Shown in pieces: positions 12,666-24,980 of a stretch of 64,000 nt of DNA. Each line of letters opens with the position of its first letter. Position 1 is the first letter of the stretch. Position numbers and translations under genes: made by a program. The notes beneath the pieces are model-generated. The model was not told the origin of the DNA. It saw only the letters and a program-made list of their open reading frames with translations, and ran no database searches. Origin of the DNA: Hibiscus mutabilis (Eukaryota; Streptophyta; Magnoliopsida; Malvales; Malvaceae); the NCBI GenBank assembly GCA_019671005.1, contig CM033719.1:23176750-23240749 (forward strand). The letters are read 5' to 3'.

Positions 12666-15180
12666 ACGAGGACTTACTTAAATTCGATGTTACCAAACCT
12701 TAATTAATCAGGTTTTATGCATACTTGTCTAATTTCAATTTAAACTAATCAACTAAACACATTCAATTTGCGTACATACGAAAAATGTATCAAAATGGAA
12801 AAATCTAAAACCATGCCACTTCTTTAACTGAAAATAACACCTTAGGTATCGGTACTCAGGATAGGGTATCGATATCAGGCCTAATTTTCAAAGGGCTATC
12901 GTATTCTTGGACCTTATTATCCGAATTAAAATTAAGTTTCCCATACTCAAATGGTTATTGTATTCTTGGACCTTTCTTGCCGAGAGAATGTTACCCCTCA
13001 ACCCTATCTCTTTGCATCAATGGGAAAAAGAGAGCATAAGCACGCAATGCTTAGTGAGGTTGCTCATAGATAAAAAAAAACATTAATGCACTTCAAAACT
13101 CTTTTGAAAGCTCAAATAACATTTGAAGTGAAAAGCATGTTTAATCAAACCGAAGCATTTTCCTGTTTGTTTCCAAAACGTATCATGCATAACAACCATA
13201 TGCATCAAAACTCTTTTCATATATCTCTTATATTACATATATTGGCAAGTATTGTGACCTCGGATAAACTTACCTCTACCTTTTTATTCAAAAATAGAAT
13301 GTTTAATAAACTCATCGGATACACAGATTTCCCCGGTGGACTTACCTCCACCAATCTCACTTCGGCATAGGATAGACTCACCCCTACCCGTCGTGATAGA
13401 CTTACCTCTACCACACATCAATAGACTCACCCCTATTGCAAGAAACCTAAGAATACTATCAGCTTGAATAGCCATAGCGATATACCTCAAGAGCAGCAGA
13501 GAGAGATCGATTTTATATTATAGTACACTTTAAACCTTATGGCATGCAAACCATATCCGATAATTTTTCATTTATGTCACATGGCCAATATACCATTTTT
13601 AAACACATTTACCTGCTATTTTCTAATGCATTTCACAAAAGTGTTTCATATGCAAAACCACATTGCCAAAAGCAACAACACATTCCTTCTAGGAATAAAT
13701 GTCAATGATCATAGTCATTCATAATATTTGTTATACATTGCATATTAATCCAAAACAATGCATTTACAGTAAGTAAATCAAACCATGCTTTTAAAACCAA
13801 AACATGAAATTCGCAAGCTCATATCAAACCAATACTCAAGGCAAAATAGGGAAAACATACGCTTGAGCTTAGTTAAGATTTTTAGGCTATAAATAAACCC
13901 CCATGATCCATCAATCAAACCTTTAAAGAGTTTTAACGCGTTTATAAACACCGATACTCTTCATTTTGCTCGTCAACGTGAATCGAGCCATCGAAAAGTG
14001 ACGTACGCAACTGGACAACCTTGCCGTGATCATCCCCTATTTTAACAACATAAAACCAAAGGAAAAATGCATCATTATGCATTCCACTCACTGTCAAACA
14101 TTAATCCCCTATATCATTAACAGAACCTTTCTGTACTTAGCTAAAACTACCGAAAGCAACATCGATCTTCATTCACCCAACACCTATCATCAACCCTACG
14201 ATTATAACATTCAATCCTCATAAAAAAACCAAAACAGTTCCTAAGCATCCTTATAGCTCTAGCAACTCAAGAGCACACATAACAACCCCAAAAACCATTA
14301 AAAACTCACCTAAAAATTAATCAATCAAATAGTTTCGTGATTTATTTCAAAAATATCATTTCACATTATGTTTACCCTATCAAAATATGAATCTACCAAT
14401 CAAAATCTCTAGGTTTCTTCAACTTAATCAAATCTTTAAACAAATCATCAAAAAACTCAATTAATCGGTCAATTCTTAAAATCCATTGCAAAACTAAGTT
14501 AAAATCAATTCACTATCAGCCAACTACTAGGGAATATCAATAAAGAACCTTAGCTTTAAGAGAGAAGAAGAAATTCACCTTTGAAAAAACTCCCACCAAA
14601 ATTGACGTAAGTATTTCTTTGAAATCAAACTTATGAAATGGATGAAATCTTTGAGAAATCTTTGTAAGGTTTTATTAGGAATCAAAAATAGAATCAAATG
14701 ATAATTTCTCCATTGAAAATCAACAAGGAATTCTGGAAAATCTTGTTTGGAAATTGAAATAGAAAGTGAGGGAAAATAAGAAGAGAAAATGAGAGAAAAT
14801 AAGAAAGAATAGGAAAATGATTTAGAAACCATTTAACTGTCAACTCCTTAATCAATTAAGGTGGTAATTTTTTATTAAAAACATTAGAAAATAATAGCTC
14901 TCTAAGGATTCTTAGTATTGACCCATTTACAAAATAGTCACTAAATCAAAATCCATTTAATTAGATTAAATTGGCTTTTAATTAGAAACCCAAAATGTTT
15001 AATATAATGACTAAACACCTTTCAAAAATCCAACCCTTTGCCAATTTGTAAAAATTCCTATTTTTACACTTTCATTTCACACGAAACATATTTAATCCAT
15101 TAATCCAGTTTAACCGGTTCGAATTGAACCAGGTTAAATCTGTAAAACTTATAACCCTAATTTTTGGGTGTTACAAATGG

Positions 15181-16415
15181 ACCATATTCGGATCACCATA
15201 GCCACGAATACATCATTGACATAATCGGATCACAATAGCCACAAGTAGTTTTTACATGAGGTCACTCAGCCTATCAGGATACTCAGGCTCACTCAACCTA
15301 TTGATTCAATTACCTTATTCGGATCACCATATAGGTTCCTAACCACACCCAAATCACTTAGCCTGTGGGTACGTCAAAGTGTACTTGTTCACTCAGCCCA
15401 AATTATGCTTCCCCTTATATAAGTACCGTAGTACTGACTCTAGGACATCCAGATTCCTTTTTAACAATCACAAGATAATACATGCTCTTCAAGCATTCAT
15501 ACACCTCACCCACAGGTAAATGACACTAAGCAATCAAGCTAATGCCCCAAGGCATGACACTAACCAACATGGTTCACTTTACAATTTATCACCACCAAGC
15601 TATTACACGTTATACTCATACTTTAGGGTTAAATCTCGATTTCTCAGTTTTATAATTTATTTTATCATATTATAAGCTCATTGGGCCATAAACTAAATTT
15701 TACAGCCCTTATGGCTCAAAATCACATTTTCAGGCATATTTCCTAGCGGGTACCGATACTGGTCATCGTTACGATACCCTGGGTATCGATACCCACAGTG
15801 TACCAATTCGAAATTGGCTCACTAGAATTTATTTGCTCTACGCGTACTGGTACGGGTCAACCCATACGGATACTCCCTTGCATGACGTACCAGTACAGGT
15901 TGAACACCATACCAGTACCCCACTTTAAGTTCATCTTAATGACACGGTGTTCTTTAAACCTAGAACACTAGGGTACGGTACGGGTTCCCCATATACCAGT
16001 ACTGAAACCTAGAAATGGCTTCCTAGGCTCGTGGAATCACTTCCCAAGCACCCAAGTCGCGGCCATAACCTTATATTCGATCATATATCTTATGGGAGTT
16101 GTTTAGGGTGGTTTACTGCCATTTTTATCTGTCATTAACCTATAATCTGAGTTTTATCATTTAAGAGGGTAACAAGCACTCAAACACCCAAAAGTAAGCC
16201 AAACTATAAAATCAAACAAGGTAATTAATTTATGATCTTCAAGAAGAGTAGGAGTCAGAGATGTATAGACCTTTAACCACAAATATCGGATCTCAACGTA
16301 CCCGCTTAGCTCTCTCAATTCTTCTCTTTGTTCAAACTTTAAGAACCCCCAAATCACTTCCTCTAGCTACAAGATTATAAAAAATGTATCAAAGCTTGAC
16401 CCAAAGGTTATAGAA
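15181..16415 (-). repeat. 3' LTR of Tekay-type element, proximal piece
   Basis: Continues the left LTR after the nested insertion and aligns with about 19425-20670 of the 5' LTR, including TATTACACGTTAT and the GTACCGATAC motif cluster at 15745-16010. Similarity ends abruptly near 16415, where DNA of another part of the element follows. Confidence 0.75.
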
Positions 16416-18600
16416 AGAACTTAGCATCTCATTTTACTTGAACTCTAACGATTGAACCCTACCATCGATCTATCTTGAACTAACAATCCTTCTTTCTAAA
16501 CTTGGCTAACCGTGGTGGGACTTAGCGTCTCACTTTACTTGAACTTGCCCTAACTTAACAAAAACTAACTCACAATCATGCAACTCTACTTATCGGGCCA
16601 CTTGATTCTAAAGGAAAACGGTCGCCGCATACGAACTCTACTAGGGATCAAAACTCACCCAACTATCCTCAAAGGTTCAAATATTCTCTTCCAAACCAAC
16701 CACTAAAATCCAACAAAGAGTGGTGCGAAAACTTTAACAAGCCCTCAAGGATTTTTAAAAGGTTCTTCCAACAAGATTTGCTTCCATACAAGAATATGGT
16801 TCCATATAACCATGGTCGATTAACCACACTTTCTTTGCGCTACCCTAAAAATCTTCAAGTTGTTTTACCATACAGGTAGATAATCCATCTCAAAAAATTG
16901 GTAGAACAACCATTCAATTTATCAAGTCCATATTTATATCGACGCACTCATGAATCTGAACTATCACACTACTTGTCCTTAGAGTCCAACCATTATGTTG
17001 AACACAATCTTTATCATGGCTTTCCATTAACCTTCATCTTACAATACTCGAACTTTAAACCGCCATACAAAAACCTCAAAACTTAATGACTAATTGCAAG
17101 GCCAACAACCTCAAAGAACAAGTAACGGTCCTCTACCACTATTTATCAGCTCACAACATACAACACCAACATGCTCCGCCAAACCACACTAGATAACAAC
17201 ACAGGCACGTCCTAAGGTGACCCACTTGGCAACGACACTCGTATTTACTCACTTGCACAAATGAGTTCCCACTCAAGAAGTTTGGTCAATGACATACTAT
17301 AAAGTGATGGACACTAACTTCAAACTCAAAATTATCTCCATCGTGGGTTCTAACTCACAATCAAGAGGTAAGTCCACTCATTCCTCAAATAACACATCAG
17401 CGACTCCTTAATCATCAGTAAGCTTTAAAGCTTCAGACTCTTTCAACCCTCGTATCTACGTAGCAAACCCTACGTAGCAAGAATCATACTCTAAAATGTT
17501 TTTGGCTAAAATGCTCGCAAACTAGTGGAAGCGATGCTCTAGCTGATCTCTCAGTACTCCTTCAAGGAGTAAAAGTCAAAGAACCCCTATGAAACCTCGG
17601 TCTAGATCCCTGACTCCCTCTTTGTAGATGATCTGAAGCAACTCTCTTTGAACCTCTTGGAGCACAAAACCTCTTATAGATAGAGTCTGAGAAGGACCTA
17701 TGATGTCCTGAGCTCCTAAAGTATGATCCTTATAGTCCTTAATCGGACTCGGTGTCATGCCTCAAAGTCGTTCAAGTATCTTCGCACTATTAGCTAATTC
17801 CAAAAATGTCCCAATTGGACTTATTGTCGCATGCATCTGAAGGTTAATTTATAATCCCTATCTAAACCTTTTACACCTCAACTCCTCAGTAGTAACCAAA
17901 TCTGAGGCATATCTTCTTAATCGTAGAAAATCTTTCTCATACGAAATACTGATCGATCTCCTTGAACTAGGTGCATGAACTGATCTCTTATCTCATCCAT
18001 ATGAACCTCACTGGTGTACTTTCTCTAGAACTCGCCTAAGAAGATATCCCAGGTTGTAGTCCCAACTCAACTATCTCTCACCACTCATTAGCATTGCTTT
18101 TAATGAGGGCAACAATGCAATCGAGGTCATCTTCCGGACTACCCCTCATCTATCTCAAAATCCTATAGGTGTCCTTCAACCACTAGTTAGCTTTGATTGG
18201 GTCATCCTTACCTGAACCTTCAAAATCTTTGGGCTCATATCAGTGAATTCTCTCTACCGGGGTCTTGTGAGGCATATCAAATTACCTCAGGATAGCTTAC
18301 ACAAGTTGTAAAAGAGCAGAGGTAAGATTATAAAGGTGATTCGCCCTTCTACTTCTGGTACCTCTCAAAAGACTTGTGTCCTCAACATCCGAGACAGACT
18401 CCTTATCGAAGTCTTTCGCTTGAGAGACATGGCTCTTCTCACGACTTTCCTATTCACGTTTGGCATCACCAGCCATCAAAGTTTTTGAAATCACAAGGAA
18501 ACAAGGTAGCACAATCAGGATTCCTAGTCTTGGAAGAGTACAACTTAAATTTAGGGGCTTGTATTCACTAGACAGGGTTTCCCAAATTTGGCTAAACCTA
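16416..18600 (-). pseudogene. Decayed gag region of Tekay-type element
   Basis: On the minus strand, around 18230-18040, one frame reads DDPIKAN, stop, WLKDTYRILR, stop, MRGSPEDDLDCIVALIKS and NANEW. This matches the plant gypsy Retrotrans_gag pattern (DPxxAxxWL ... C(A/V)xxLL ... WW). CAG/TGG-to-stop changes break it: the Trp pair of the WW motif reads W-stop. Bases 16416-17500 hold no recognisable motif. No protease, RT or integrase is left. Confidence 0.65.
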
Positions 18601-18613
18601 GGATCTGATACCA
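18601..18613 (-). other. Primer-binding site, initiator tRNA-Met type
   Basis: On the minus strand it reads TGGTATCAGATCC, six bases after the LTR end. TGGTATCAGAGCC is the usual match to the 3' end of plant initiator tRNA-Met in Tekay/Del-type and many copia elements; here one G reads T. It fixes the element's orientation. Confidence 0.8.
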
Positions 18614-18619
18614 CTAAAT

Positions 18620-21216
18620 ATAACACCCCGATCCTAATCCTGATCTGAAACATTATATTTGGGTCACCCAAATCTGACCCAACAAAATTTATGTTTAAAA
18701 ACCTTAGATTTAGCCATTTTCAAAACATCAAATCATATATAATTCTATATAATTAAATAAGCATTTAAATAAGTTTACAAAATAGAAACTCTAAGTTTGA
18801 AACATCGTATGTCAATATAATAAAGAAAATAGATTTTATAGACTCAACATTTGTTAGTTCCTATGAATCATAAGCCTAAAACTAATACTAAGCGTTAATT
18901 TGAAGTGATGTAGCGCTAAGAAATCTATTTTTGATGTGCTTCTCGATCACGATCAACCTACTAACTTACGAAAGGAAATAACAATTTCGAACGTTGAGCT
19001 TATAAAACTCAGTGGTACATTTTTACTCTACCATAATTCGTGATTATCATAAAATAAGCATGCAAGATAAATATAGTCTAGAGAGTATAAATAAGGCTTC
19101 ACTATCTATGAGTCATCATCTAACCTAAACTAGCTAGAGTTCTTAGATCACCTATCTCAAGGCATCAATAAGTCTAGAAGAATTCATACATGTTTCACAA
19201 TGATTCACCATACTTGAGGTCACTTAGCCTTTCGAGTTATTCGAGCTCACTCAGCCTATCGAGTTAAATATATCCATAAGCTGTCATCCATAACATCCGC
19301 GCAACATACATAAATAAATCTATACATCATCTACATAAAGTCCAATAAAGCCCTACTTTACCCGTGCTCACACAACTGTCGGGTTACCTGTGCACAGTCA
19401 TCGGGTTGAATAGACTATATCTGGGTCACCATAGCCACGAATACGTCATAGACATACTCGAATCATAATAGCCATAAGTAGTCTTTACCTGAGATCACTC
19501 ATCCTATCAGGATACTCGAGCTCACTCAGCCTATCGAGTCAATTACCTTATCCGGATCACTATAGCCACAGATAGAATTCTAACCGCACCCAAATCACTC
19601 TGGTCGTGGGTATGTCAGATGTACTTGTTCACTCAACCCAAAGTACGCATCCCTTTTATATAAGTATCGTAGTACTAACTCTAGGACATCCGAATTCTTT
19701 TATAACAATCACAAGATAATGCATGCTCTCCGAGCATTCATACACCTCACCAAGAGGTAAGTGGCACCAAGCCAAGCTATCAAGCTAATGCCTCCAAGGC
19801 ATGACATTAACCAACATGGTTCACTTCACAATTTATCACCATCAAGCTATTACACGTTATTCTCATACCTAAGGGTTAAATATCGATTTCTCAGTTTTAC
19901 AATTTATTTTATCACATTAGAAGCCCATTGAGCCACAGCCCATAATTTTCTAGCCCCTCGGGCTTAAAATCACATTTTTTGGCAGATTGCCCAGTGGGTA
20001 CCGATACTGTTCCTCGCGTACCGGTGTTGTACCCTGGGTATCAGTACCCACAGCGTACTGATATGAAATTGACTCACTAAAATTTATTTGCTCTACACGT
20101 ATCAATATGGGTCGACCCATACCGATACTCCCTTGCATGACATACCAGTATAGGTTGAACATTTTCCCAGTACCTCACTCTAAGTTCATATTAATGACAC
20201 GATGTTCTTTAAAGCCAGAACACTAGGGTACCAGTACGGGCTTCCTGTGTACCGCTGTCAGAACCAAGAAATGGCTTTCTAGGCTCGCGAAATCACTTTC
20301 CAAGCCCCCAAATCGAAGCCATAACCTCATATTTTGATCCTACATCTTATAGAAGTTGTTTAGGGTTGTTTACTAACATTTTTATCTGTCATGAACCTGT
20401 AATCCATGTTTTACCATTTAAGAGGGTAACAAGCACTCAAACACCCAAAAGCAACCCTAAACCATAAAATCAAGCAAAGCAATTAATTTATGATCTTCAA
20501 GAAGTGTAGGAGTTAGAGATATACTGACCTTTAACCACAAATCTTAGATCTCAACTCACCCACTTAGCTCTTTCAACTCTTCTCTTTGTTCAAGCTTTAA
20601 GAACCCCCAAATCACTTCCTCTAGCCACAAGATTATGAAAAATGAATTAAAGTTTGACCCAAAGGTTATAGAATGATCTACCACGAATTTACAACCTTAA
20701 AATCAAAGGAAGAACTCCAAAAATCCTTAAAGCTTTAAACTTTCCAAAAACCCACAAAAAGATATCTTACCTTTATGGCTCAAGAATGATATTTTCTTGG
20801 AGCTCTTGAAGAGGGGATTATCATATCCCAACCTTGAACTTTTGATGGAAGAAATGAGTATCGAAGATGGGTCCTTTAACTCAAAGAGACATGGGTGTTC
20901 TTGGAGAAAAAAATGAATAAGTGAGGTGAAGAAAAGAAGTGGAAGATGGGTGATGCAATCTTGTTCCCCCAACTCCACATCCAAGACAAGAAACAATTAA
21001 AGGGATCAACTTTTATTTTGAAAAGATGGGCAAATAGCCTCATAAGCCCTCCAACTTCCCCCTAATCACAAATTGGTCACCCCAAGGCCCATAAAACTCA
21101 ATTCTCCTCCATAAAGGTCCAAAGTCGGCCCAATGGGTCTAATTACTCCAACCAACACGAAGGTCCATAACTCGGGTCAACTCCTAAATGTTGACTTAGA
21201 AATTCGGGTCGTTACA
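18620..21216 (-). repeat. 5' LTR of Tekay-type element
   Basis: About 2.6 kb, from TGTAACGACCCG (21216, minus) to GGGGTGTTAT (18620). It is followed inward by the PBS and outward by the TSD TTGGA. It contains a GTACCGATAC-type motif cluster (19995-20255). Translations here, such as 20727-20996 on the minus strand, show no known domain. Confidence 0.8.
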
Positions 21217-21221
21217 TTGGA

Positions 21222-23189
21222 TACAATTGGCATACCACAAAATTTATTGAGTTCATGTGTATGGTGGGTTACGAACCAATGGATTATGATCCTTATCGGC
21301 GACAGTAGGAGGGATGTTATTTTGGCCTTTGACGACAATTAGAGGGTTGACCATTCTCAGTTTGTTTGGTGACAGTTGATTGAGAATTTAGTATCCACGT
21401 GTTAATTGTAATCCAAGGGAAAATAACGAAATCTTATGGTTAACCTTATGAAATTAAATATGAATATGAACATTCATATGAATATGAGAATGGCTAATGA
21501 ATTATAAAGATTATTGTTATATATGTTTGTTGCCCCACTATGTTTATGATTCAAATCTACTTACTATAAGTCTTCCTCCTCTTTTACTCCATTTCTTCTC
21601 AAATTTTATTCTACAATATTTTTACTTTTAACCTCCCCTATTTAATACAAAAAATCCAAACCTCAACCACACGTTTTTTTCTTTTCCTATACTATTTTTT
21701 AGAACCACTCCACCCATCCTCATTTCCCAATGCCCCTGCCACCCACCCTGCGTACATGCCGCCCTGTATGGGAATCAATGGACAGGTAAAATTGCAGTGC
21801 ATGCGGATCGAATTCACTATACATGAAGTCGGTATGCAATCCCAACGTCTTGATCATTTTTAATAAAATAAATAAATGAACAGTGAAGGTATGCATACCA
21901 ACTTCACTTTCACTATACAAATATCATAGATTGAAAAATAAAAACAAAGGTGCAATATTTTAGAAAATAAGAAATCCAAATGTAATATTTGGGTAATCTA
22001 GCCATTTTGTAAAAGCTATTTTAAAAGAGAATATTTTTATCATCGATATCCAATTTTTCTTTTAAAAAAACTACAAAAAAATCCTCTTTAGATTTGGAAC
22101 ATCCATGAAACTTCCTTTGTTCCGCGAAAGTGTTTGAGTTGCATAGTGAAATCCTCAGAATACAATAACAAAATATAAATTTAAATTCAATGGCAGAATT
22201 CAACATTATTTGTTAAAAAGTCATTTTAAAAAATACACTTAAAAGATCAACACTAAATTTTAGTATACTTTTTTGAGTCAAAGAACAATTTTATTATAAT
22301 TTTTTAAAATTTTTAATATTTTTTGTGAGGGTCATAGTCTCGAGGATGTGCAAAAATATTCATTTCGATCTGATTGATCCGATTACTCGTTGATCTAAAA
22401 ATAAAATCGGAGTAAATATTTTGATTTTGATTTTCAGATAGGATATCTGATCCGATTTATAATTTTTGAATCAGATGCGTATCACAATATTTTAAGTTTT
22501 TGATTATTCAAAAAATCAAAATTTCATGAATATTAATATTTTTAACAATTTGATGTTTGTTATATTCGAAAAATCAAAACTTTCATAGATGTGAATCTTG
22601 TTATATTTAGCAATTTGTTATTTTTATATTTGAAATTTTCATAAATATAATCGTCAAATCCGAAAAATACTTAAATCAAATTATATATCCGGATAATCGG
22701 ATACTCGAACATCCAATCTGAATATTTGATATCCGAATATCCGGATATCCAATTTTTTCTGGATCAAATCTAGATCACTATTTTACCAGTCCAAAATTTT
22801 GGATATCCGATTTTATCCAAACTACCACGTCGCCCCACTTAACTGGAATTAGAATTCAGTGACCATTTTTTAATAAAATCAAATTTAATAACCATTTTAT
22901 AACAATTAAATATTTAGTGCTCAAAATGAACATTAAGACATAGTTTAGTGACCATGTGTGAACTTTATTCGAGATATGATATTCAACTTTGAGACTTCAA
23001 TTCCTTAATAGCCATGGTTCTCTACTCCTTCCCAGCCGCTTCGCGGCTTTGGGTTTTGTTAAGCTTGGAGTTAAAAAGGTTTGAGTTTGAGTTTTCTTAG
23101 CTATAGTCTAGTGACCATGGGTTTCATTAAAATAAGCTACACCTATTCCACTAATATTTTAATAAATTTCATTTATACTATTAAGGTTC
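21222..23189. other. Intergenic AT-rich DNA, no gene seen
   Basis: I see no gene. The first bases continue the sequence left of 8478 (GGATACAATT occurs on both sides of the Tekay-type element). 22330-22850 is rich in ATCCGGATATCC, TCCGATTA and related near-palindromes and looks like the wreck of a small DNA transposon, but I could not find its ends. Confidence 0.5.
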
Positions 23190-24971
23190 GGGTAAATTAT
23201 ATAAATGGTCATTAAACTTTTAGGGCATTTTTATTTTGGTCACTAAAATTTTAAAACTTCCATTATAGTCACCAAACTTTTAGTTCGCTTTAAATATGTT
23301 TCCTGCTATTATCTTCCGTTAGAAGCTGGCGTTAGTTTTTATTTTTCGTTCATAAAATAATGGATAAAGTACACCAATCATCACTCAATTTTCTTCTCAC
23401 TACTATTTCGGTAACTATAGTTTAAACTTTTAAATTTAATAACTCAACTTTCGAATTGTTTCTATTTTGGTCACTCTCGATTTAAATTGTATATACAAAT
23501 AGAAAATTTTGATTTTAGTACAATTTTTTTAAATAAATTATTTTGATTCGGTTACGGTTCATAGTTTTAAGCAAAATTAATTAACCGTTCTGATCTGTTA
23601 TGTACAATATTAGTAAATTTTATGCATTAAAATATCTTATAATCTAGTGATTTTGATACTCTTCTAATTTTTTAAGACATTTTAGCTCTGGTAGGATTAC
23701 TAATTGTGAAGTCTCAATTTTTAACTTTCTAGTTGTTTTTTCACTTTTATCACAACCGACCAATTATTAAATTTATCATATTATCATATTTGATATTTTA
23801 ATAAGCAAAATAAAAAAAACTTTACTAGAATCAAATATTTCAATTAACCAGACATTCAGCTACCCGATTTAATTAGTACAATATAAGATCGTGAATTGAA
23901 TAATCCAAATTTATCAATTAATCGGAATAATTTTTAAGGGTTAACCGAACTTGGTTTTGATACATTTTTTAAATAAATTATTTTGATTCGGTTACGGTTC
24001 ACAGTTTTAAGCAAAATTAATTAACCGGTCTGATCAATTATATACAATATTTGTAAAATTCATGCATTAAAATATCTTATAGTCTAGTGATTTTGATGCC
24101 CTTCTGATTTTTTTTATAAAAAATTTTTTATAATTTTTTTACTTTCTAGTTGTTTTTACATTTTTATCAAAACTAAACAATTATTAAATTTACCATATTA
24201 TCATATTTGATATTTTAATAAGCGAAATAAAAAATCATTATCTGAATCAAATATTCCAGTTAAATTAATCAATCAATTGTCCAATTTAATTTGTACAATA
24301 TAAAATCGGGAATTGAATAATCTGAAATTACCGATTAACCAAAATAACTTTTTAACAATTAATCAAACCCAATTTTAGTACAAATTTTTTAAAATAAATT
24401 ATTTTGATTCAATTACGGTCCACAATTTTAAGCAAAATTGATTAATCGATCTGATCAGTTATATACAATATTTATAGATTTTATGCATTAAAACATCTTA
24501 TAGTCTAGTGATTTTGATACCCTTCTATTTTTTTAAATGCTCTAGGTAGGATTAATATGTGAGAAATCTCAATGGTTAATCGATTATCCGATGTGATTGT
24601 TATAATATAATATCAAAAATTAAATAATCTAAATTTAACAATTAACAAAATAATTTTTAAGGATTAATCAAATTTTCTATTTAATCATATCATTCGAGAG
24701 TGGTCAAAATATGAATAATTCAAAAGTTAATTTATCAAATTAAATTTTTTTAATCTCTAGTGGCCAAAATAGGAGTGAAAAAAAGTTGAGCAATGATTGG
24801 TGTAATTTACCCTGTTTTTATTAAGAAAAACGAAAAGTAACGTAGCTTCCTACAAGATAGACCATGTTGAAAACAAACTAAAAGTTTAATGACTATAATG
24901 AAAATTTTAAAATTTTGGCGACCAAAATAAAAGTGCCCTAAAAATTCAATGACCATTTATAGAATTTACCC
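23190..24971. mobile_element. Mutator-like foldback element with nested TIRs
   Basis: Outer inverted arms are 23190-23345 and about 24825-24971 (ends GGGTAAATTATATAAATGG and its complement). A second inverted pair lies inside: 23355-23490 and about 24685-24820. The flanks TTAAGGTTC (23181-23189) and TTAAAGTTT (24972-24980) form a 9-bp duplication with two transitions, the size made by Mutator-type transposases. No transposase is encoded, so it is non-autonomous. The core carries three tandem repeats. Confidence 0.75.
23513..24660 (+). repeat. Three ~430-bp tandem repeats in foldback core
   Basis: Copies begin near 23513, 23953 and 24373 (spacings about 440 and 420). Each has AAATAAATTATTTTGATTC, a GGTTACGGTTCA-like segment, TTAAGCAAAATT, TATACAATATT and TCTTATAGTCTAGTGATTTT in order. 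The third is truncated by the inner inverted arm. Confidence 0.8.
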
Positions 24972-24980
24972 TTAAAGTTT

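Larger units (their letters stand above)
8901..15175 (-). mobile_element. Solo LTR (minus), itself split by another solo LTR
   Basis: It starts at TGTAACACCC (15175, reading minus) and ends GGGGTTACA (8901). TSD is AATAG (8896-8900) and AATGG (15176-15180), one transition apart. The inserted LTR at 9153-12665 interrupts it, and without that insert it is about 2.76 kb. No gag, pol or second LTR accompanies it, so it is a solo LTR left by LTR-LTR recombination. It is related to the inner LTR: the first few hundred bases and the final 250 align when both are read from their own starts. The B-to-C relationship makes this region look like a large inverted repeat. Confidence 0.75.
8479..21216 (-). 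mobile_element. Tekay/Del-type Ty3/gypsy element with nested solo LTRs
   Basis: Flanked by a perfect 5-bp duplication TTGGA (8474-8478 and 21217-21221). The 5' LTR is 18620-21216. The PBS lies just left of it and decayed gag sequence left of that, so the element reads on the minus strand. The left (3') LTR survives as 8479-8900 plus 15181-about 16415 and is interrupted by nested LTRs. The first part of that LTR (the counterpart of 20670-21216) and almost all of pol are missing, so an internal deletion has joined gag-region DNA to the middle of the 3' LTR. Confidence 0.8.

Noticed and set aside
8901..15175. A single 6-kb inverted-repeat (foldback) element
   Set aside because: The junctions show two separate 5-bp duplications and LTR-type ends, so two nested solo LTRs in opposite orientation explain it better.
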